8,947 nucleotides of DNA. It comes from Aquificaceae bacterium. GTDB taxonomy: Bacteria > Aquificota > Aquificia > Aquificales > Aquificaceae. Shown one piece after another: positions 5,516 through 8,947 of this stretch. A program made the position numbers and the translations under genes. The DNA lies in contig WFPN01000053.1 in NCBI GenBank assembly GCA_015487535.1, forward strand, positions 1-8,947, given 5' to 3'. Positions within the stretch are counted from its first letter, which is position 1, and every line of letters starts with the position of its first letter. Under the pieces are notes generated by a model. It did not search any database. It was not told the origin of the DNA and worked only from the letters and a program-made list of their open reading frames with translations.

Positions 5516-6430
5516 TCACTCCATCATGTACCCGAACATCCTGACCAGCTCGGGCCTCTTCCTCCACTCGGGCTTTACTTTGACCCAGAGCTCAAGGTAA
5601 ACCTTCTTCCCGGTTATAAGCTCCAGCTCCTCCCTCGCCAGCTTTCCTATCTGCTTTAGTCTCTGTCCTTTCTTTCCGATGATTATCGGCTTGAGGTTCT
5701 CCCTGTCCACGATTATCTCGCCCTTTATCACGAGTACGTTGGGATCTGCATCACCCGGTTTTATCTCGGTTATAACGACCGCCACAGCGGTGGGCACCTC
5801 CTCCCTGGTCAGGAGCATGACCTTCTCACGGACTATCTCCGCCGCCAGAAGTCTGAGAGGTAGATCCGTTATCATGTCCTCGGGGAAGAGAGGTTCTCCC
5901 TCAGGAAGGTACTTGAGCACGGTCTTTTCCAGCTCCTCGAGGTTCGCCCCTTTCAGGGCGCTTACGGGAACTATCTCTCTGAACTCGGGATGCTTTTTGT
6001 GGATCTCCTCTATCATAGGGAGGACGTTCTTAGCAGGTCCGATCTTGTCTATCTTGTTTATCACGAGGATAACAGGCTTGTTGTCCGCATAGGGCTTTAC
6101 ATAGTTCTGGAATACCTCCTCGTCCCTCTTCCTCCAGCCCTCCTCGGCGTCGATCATGAAAAGTATAACGTCCGCATCCTCGAGGCTCTGCCTTGCCAGC
6201 TGGTTCATAGCCTTCCCCAGAACGTCCGAACCCTTCGGCTGGTATATCCCGGGTGTGTCGAGGAAGACTATCTGGGCCTCTTCGGGTATGTTCTTCACAC
6301 CCAGAACCCTTATCCTCGTCGTGCCTGGCTTTGGGGTAACTATCGATACCTTCCTGCCCAGCAAGTTGTTTAGCAGTGTGGACTTACCAACGTTGGGTTT
6401 GCCCACTATGGTTACGTACCCTACCTTCAT
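5516..6430 (-). CDS. era: GTPase Era (16S rRNA maturation and 30S assembly)
   Basis: This 304-residue protein is a complete Era, an essential GTPase that binds the 3' end of 16S rRNA and checks small-subunit assembly. The G domain shows G1 GKPNVGKS (10-17), G2 in P-G-T-T-R (35-39), G3 DTPG (58-61), G4 NKID (125-128) and G5 SAL (157-159). The C-terminal KH domain contains the GKKG loop at 252-255 and ends in the family's E-L-W-V-K-V-K-P-E-W-R segment. From memory it reads as very similar to Aquifex aeolicus Era over its whole length, the best taxonomic clue in the window. Its ATG overlaps the trpF stop in an ATGA (6427-6430), which suggests translational coupling. AAAGG or GGAGG just upstream can serve as ribosome binding site. 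feoA follows in the same direction. Confidence 0.98.
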   Translation of the reverse strand: MKVGYVTIVGKPNVGKSTLLNNLLGRKVSIVTPKPGTTRIRVLGVKNIPEEAQIVFLDTPGIYQPKGSDVLGKAMNQLARQSLEDADVILFMIDAEEGWRKRDEEVFQNYVKPYADNKPVILVINKIDKIGPAKNVLPMIEEIHKKHPEFREIVPVSALKGANLEELEKTVLKYLPEGEPLFPEDMITDLPLRLLAAEIVREKVMLLTREEVPTAVAVVITEIKPGDADPNVLVIKGEIIVDRENLKPIIIGKKGQRLKQIGKLAREELELITGKKVYLELWVKVKPEWRKRPELVRMFGYMME

Positions 6431-7038
6431 AGACCTTTAGCCTCCTTTATAAACCTCTCGACCTTAATTTTATCCTTTATTCCGGGCCTTATCTCCACCC
6501 CCGATGAAACGTCCACGGCGAAGGGTCTCACCTCCTCGACAGCCCTCCTTACGTTCTCAGGTCTGAGGCCTCCGGAGAGAAAGAGCCTAAAACCGCCCTC
6601 CCTAACCTTAACCGCTACCTCCCAGTCGAAGCTCTTCCCGGTCCCGCCGTAAGATTTCTCTGAATATGTGTCCAAAAGAACGCCGAAGGCGTCCTTCCAG
6701 CCCTCCTCTATCTGGGGAACTCTGTCCCTTACCCTGAAGGCCTTTATGATGCGCTTTGGGCCCACATTCCGGGCAAGCTCCAAGCTCTCCTCCCCGTGAA
6801 GTTGCACCAGGTCAAATCCTTCCTCAAAGGCTCTCAGAACCTCCTCCTCTGTGGGGTTCACCATCACAGCCACCTTGATCGCATCTCCGAGCCCCCTGAG
6901 TATTTCCCTGCGCCTCTGGGGTGGGACGAAGCGGGGGCTTTTTGGGTAGAGTATGAACCCCAGGTAGTCGGCGCCGCTCTTGATAGCGTGGAGAGCGTCC
7001 TCTAGACTAGTTAGGCCGCATATCTTGACCTTGACCAT
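6427..7038 (-). CDS. trpF: Phosphoribosylanthranilate isomerase
   Basis: TrpF converts N-(5-phosphoribosyl)anthranilate to CdRP in tryptophan synthesis. The 203-residue protein is a TIM barrel of normal length with the catalytic pair: Cys7 in VKVKICG and Asp123 in LLDTYS. It also has the phosphate-binding loops G-G-T-G-K-S-F-D-W, L-S-G-G-L-R-P-E-N-V and D-V-S-S-G-V-E followed by P-G-x-K-D. I chose the ATG at 7038 because family members start M-V-K-V-K-I-C-G. An in-frame GTG at 7056 would add six residues, overlaps the upstream gene by 7 bp, and has the better Shine-Dalgarno (AAGG about 10 nt before it). The start is therefore uncertain. No other trp gene is present, in keeping with the scattered trp genes of Aquificales. 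The stop overlaps the start of era by 4 bp. Confidence 0.96.
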   Translation of the reverse strand: MVKVKICGLTSLEDALHAIKSGADYLGFILYPKSPRFVPPQRRREILRGLGDAIKVAVMVNPTEEEVLRAFEEGFDLVQLHGEESLELARNVGPKRIIKAFRVRDRVPQIEEGWKDAFGVLLDTYSEKSYGGTGKSFDWEVAVKVREGGFRLFLSGGLRPENVRRAVEEVRPFAVDVSSGVEIRPGIKDKIKVERFIKEAKGL

Positions 7039-7049
7039 AGCTGAGTAAT

Positions 7050-7505
7050 CTAACACCTGCCCAGGACCTTCTCAAGCATCCTGACCATCCCCTCGTAGTG
7101 GGTGCCCTTCCAGAAGAGGGCTCCGCATTCCGGACAAAGCATAAAGTCGTACGCAGTGTCGTAAGCTCTGGGGGGTACCCTCTCCCTGACTTTCTCCTTC
7201 TCCACCGGCGAGAGCTTCGCCCCGCAGTAAGCACACCTGTCAAGGATCAGCTCAGTCCGGAGGTTGAAGTGTCTGATCACCATGCAGAGCTGGAGCTCCC
7301 AGTCGTGCCTCGGGACAACGAGGTATCTTATGCCCGCCTTTTTGAGGGTATGTTCCCACCTCTTAGAGGTCGTTATAAAAACCCTGTCCTGGTTCTTGGA
7401 AAGGTCTCTGGGATTTATCTCCCTCTCCAGTACCTTAACGTCGTGACCCAGAAACCTGAGCCACTTGGCGAGCTTTGAGAGGTTGTTCTCGAGCAAGAAC
7501 TTCAT
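7050..7505 (-). CDS. Mut7-C RNase domain protein (PIN-like fold plus zinc ribbon)
   Basis: This 151-residue protein matches the Mut7-C family, named after the C-terminal domain of the C. elegans Mut-7 exonuclease: an N-terminal PIN-like part followed by a C-terminal zinc ribbon. The opening M-K-F-L-L-E with K-L-A-K-W-L-R-F-L-G-H-D is the family signature, and C91/C94 with C124/C127 form the zinc ribbon. Two acidic positions that I remember as conserved are changed. The usual Asp at residue 6 is Glu, and the usual TRDR segment reads T-T-S-K (45-48). The nuclease may be weak or inactive. The ATG at 7505 is 16 bp from the divergent acyl-CoA synthetase start, and no strong Shine-Dalgarno is visible. 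It is the first gene of the minus-strand run, and the trpF ATG lies 11 bp after its stop. Its cellular role is unknown. Confidence 0.85.
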   Translation of the reverse strand: MKFLLENNLSKLAKWLRFLGHDVKVLEREINPRDLSKNQDRVFITTSKRWEHTLKKAGIRYLVVPRHDWELQLCMVIRHFNLRTELILDRCAYCGAKLSPVEKEKVRERVPPRAYDTAYDFMLCPECGALFWKGTHYEGMVRMLEKVLGRC

Positions 7506-7506
7506 T

Positions 7507-7521
7507 TATCTTTTAAAGATA
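7507..7521. repeat. Perfect 15-bp inverted repeat filling a 16-bp divergent gap
   Basis: TATCTTT-T-AAAGATA is a perfect 7-1-7 palindrome occupying almost the whole space between two divergent ATG codons. Each start is thus preceded by AAAGATA, which could act as a weak ribosome binding site in both directions. Each strand also carries TATCTT, the hexamer proposed as the feoA -10. A regulator site or paired -10 elements are both possible. Confidence 0.5.
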
Positions 7522-8947
7522 ATGATCAGGGACCACGGGAAGACAGCTCTCATCTACGGAGGGAGGGAAATAAGCTACTCGGAGCTGATAGAGAACGTAG
7601 GGTCTCTAGCGAGGCTTATAGACACACTCCCCGATGAAAGGGTGGCTATCCTCTCGGAGAACAGGCCCGAGTGGGTTTACGCCCTCTTTGGCACGTGGAG
7701 GAGGGGCTCGATAGCCGTTCCTATAGACTTCATGTCCACCCCCGAGGAGATAGCCTACATACTTAAGGATTCTGGTTGCAAGCTCGCCTTCTGCTCGAAC
7801 CAGACGAGCGAAAACCTCAGGAGAGCTGTAGAGATAGCGGGCGTCGATATAGAGGTTATAAACTTCGACGACACGCCCCTTCCCAAGCCCTACGATAAAG
7901 TTTATCACAGGGAACCCGAGGACATAGCCCTTATCCTTTACACCTCGGGGACCACGGGCCAGCCCAAGGGCGTGATGCTGACTTTCAAAAACCTGTTCTC
8001 AAACATAGAGGGTGTGGCTGAGGCGGGCATAGCGGGAAGGGAGGACTCCACACTCGCGATCCTTCCCTTCCATCACTCCTATCCCCTGATGGTTACGCTT
8101 CTGCTCCCCCTTCACCTGGGTGCAACCGTAGTCTTCCTGGACAGGCTGACACCCGAAGACATCATCGATAAGCTCCAGAGATACAGGATAACCATACTTG
8201 TAGGGGTTCCGAGGCTCCTCAATCTATTCCACAAGAGGATAATGGAAAGGATAGAGGGGAACGTTCTCACCAGGCTCATCTTCAGGCTCGCCGAGAGGAT
8301 AGAGGTTCAAGCATTCAGAAAAAAGGTGTTCTCGAAGGTACATGAGGCCTTCGGGGGAAACCTAAAGTACATGGTGAGCGGAGGTGCGAAGCTGGATCTA
8401 AAGGTGGCAAGGGACCTCACCACCCTAGGGTTTACAGTTCTCGAGGGTTACGGCCTTACCGAGACCTCGCCCATAGTGAGCTTCAACACGCCCGAGAACC
8501 TAAAGCTTGGGTCTGTAGGGCTACCGCTCAAAGGCGTGAGGGTGAGGATAACCGAAGAGGGAGAGATCTTGGTGAAGGGCCCGAACGTTATGAAGGGATA
8601 CTGGAACAAACCGAAGGAGACCTCGGAGGTCCTCAAGGATGGATGGCTCTACACAGGCGACTTAGGGCATATAGATGAAGACGGCTTTCTCTACGTCACG
8701 GGCAGGAAGAAGGAGATCATAGTCCTCGGAACTGGAAAGAACGTGAACCCGGAGGAGATAGAGAACATGATCCTGAAGGAGAGCGATCTGGTTAAGGAGG
8801 TGGGGGTCCTTGAAATAGGTGGGAAGCTACACGCCCTCATTCACCCCGACTTCGAGAAGGCGAAGGAGAGGGGGATAGTGAACCTTGAGGAGACTATAAA
8901 GTGGGAGGTCATAGACAGGGTAAACAGGAGGTTGCCCGAATGGAAGA
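7522..8947 (+). CDS. Long-chain acyl-CoA synthetase / AMP-binding ligase (3' end missing)
   Basis: The frame starts at an ATG at 7522 and stays open for 475 codons to the window edge, so the end is missing. It belongs to the ANL adenylating family and probably activates fatty acids to acyl-CoA via acyl-AMP. Visible motifs are the phosphate loop T-S-G-T-T-G-Q-P-K-G (141-150), the Y-G-L-T-E-T motif (310-315), Y-T-G-D (377-380, the ribose-binding Asp) and G-R-K-K-E (394-398), followed by G-K-N-V-N-P-E-E-I-E. This last segment fits long-chain acyl-CoA synthetases better than acetyl-CoA synthetases. The C-terminal catalytic lysine lies beyond the window. A fusion to an acyltransferase, seen in some relatives, cannot be excluded. 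The short start (M-I-R-D-H-G-K-T-A-L-I-Y) suggests that little is missing at the N-terminus. Transcription diverges from the Mut7-C gene across a 16-bp palindromic gap. Confidence 0.92.
   Translation, partial: MIRDHGKTALIYGGREISYSELIENVGSLARLIDTLPDERVAILSENRPEWVYALFGTWRRGSIAVPIDFMSTPEEIAYILKDSGCKLAFCSNQTSENLRRAVEIAGVDIEVINFDDTPLPKPYDKVYHREPEDIALILYTSGTTGQPKGVMLTFKNLFSNIEGVAEAGIAGREDSTLAILPFHHSYPLMVTLLLPLHLGATVVFLDRLTPEDIIDKLQRYRITILVGVPRLLNLFHKRIMERIEGNVLTRLIFRLAERIEVQAFRKKVFSKVHEAFGGNLKYMVSGGAKLDLKVARDLTTLGFTVLEGYGLTETSPIVSFNTPENLKLGSVGLPLKGVRVRITEEGEILVKGPNVMKGYWNKPKETSEVLKDGWLYTGDLGHIDEDGFLYVTGRKKEIIVLGTGKNVNPEEIENMILKESDLVKEVGVLEIGGKLHALIHPDFEKAKERGIVNLEETIKWEVIDRVNRRLPEWK

Noticed and set aside
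5041..5544. 167-codon plus-strand frame crossing the feoB start, the gap, feoA and its promoter
   Set aside because: It is antisense to two certain genes and their control sites, and no protein motif is visible.
1..8947. tRNA, rRNA, CRISPR, insertion sequence, riboswitch or phage features
   Set aside because: I looked for these on both strands. No cloverleaf, spaced repeats, transposase motifs or conserved leader folds were recognised, and nearly all DNA is accounted for by protein genes.

Overview
The window looks like part of a thermophilic bacterial chromosome, most likely from the Aquificales/Aquificota. Coding is dense, with gaps mostly of 0-100 bp, and AGG/ATA and AAG codons dominate. 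Unrelated housekeeping genes are strung together on one strand, which is typical of Aquifex-like genomes. The Era protein reads, from memory, as very close to Aquifex aeolicus Era. GC is above 50% by eye, so a higher-GC relative of Aquifex is more likely than A. aeolicus itself. The genus is inference.

Layout. Bases 1-245 (minus) hold the start of a small predicted lipoprotein that runs off the left edge. A 56-bp divergent gap follows. Bases 302-2506 (plus) encode a 734-residue protein that appears to join a complete lipoate-protein ligase (catalytic and accessory domains), a cysteine-rich DUF116 domain, and a C-terminal domain resembling the epsilon subunit (CdhB) of archaeal acetyl-CoA decarbonylase/synthase. 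It meets the next gene tail to tail with a 38-bp overlap.

Bases 7505-2469 (minus) form one co-directional run: Mut7-C RNase-like protein, trpF, era, feoA, feoB and a Uma2-family nuclease. trpF and era overlap in ATGA, and most other spacings are about 10 bp. A clear sigma-70 promoter (TTGACA-17-TATCTT) lies just after era and in front of feoA. It is overlapped by an imperfect palindrome, and a near copy of that palindrome sits between feoA and feoB. This points to iron-responsive repression of the Fe(II) uptake genes. From base 7522 to the right edge (plus) runs a divergent long-chain acyl-CoA synthetase lacking its C-terminus.

The feo genes are a recognisable uptake system: FeoB is the Fe2+ permease and FeoA its small SH3-like partner. 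trpF and era are ordinary housekeeping genes. The most unusual item is the ligase-DUF116-CdhB-like fusion. A run of nine adenines lies exactly between its ligase part and its DUF116 part. Slippage by one base in either direction reaches a stop within a few codons and would give a stand-alone ligase of about 361-363 residues. No RNA genes, CRISPR arrays, insertion sequences or phage genes were seen, and no gap exceeds about 105 bp.
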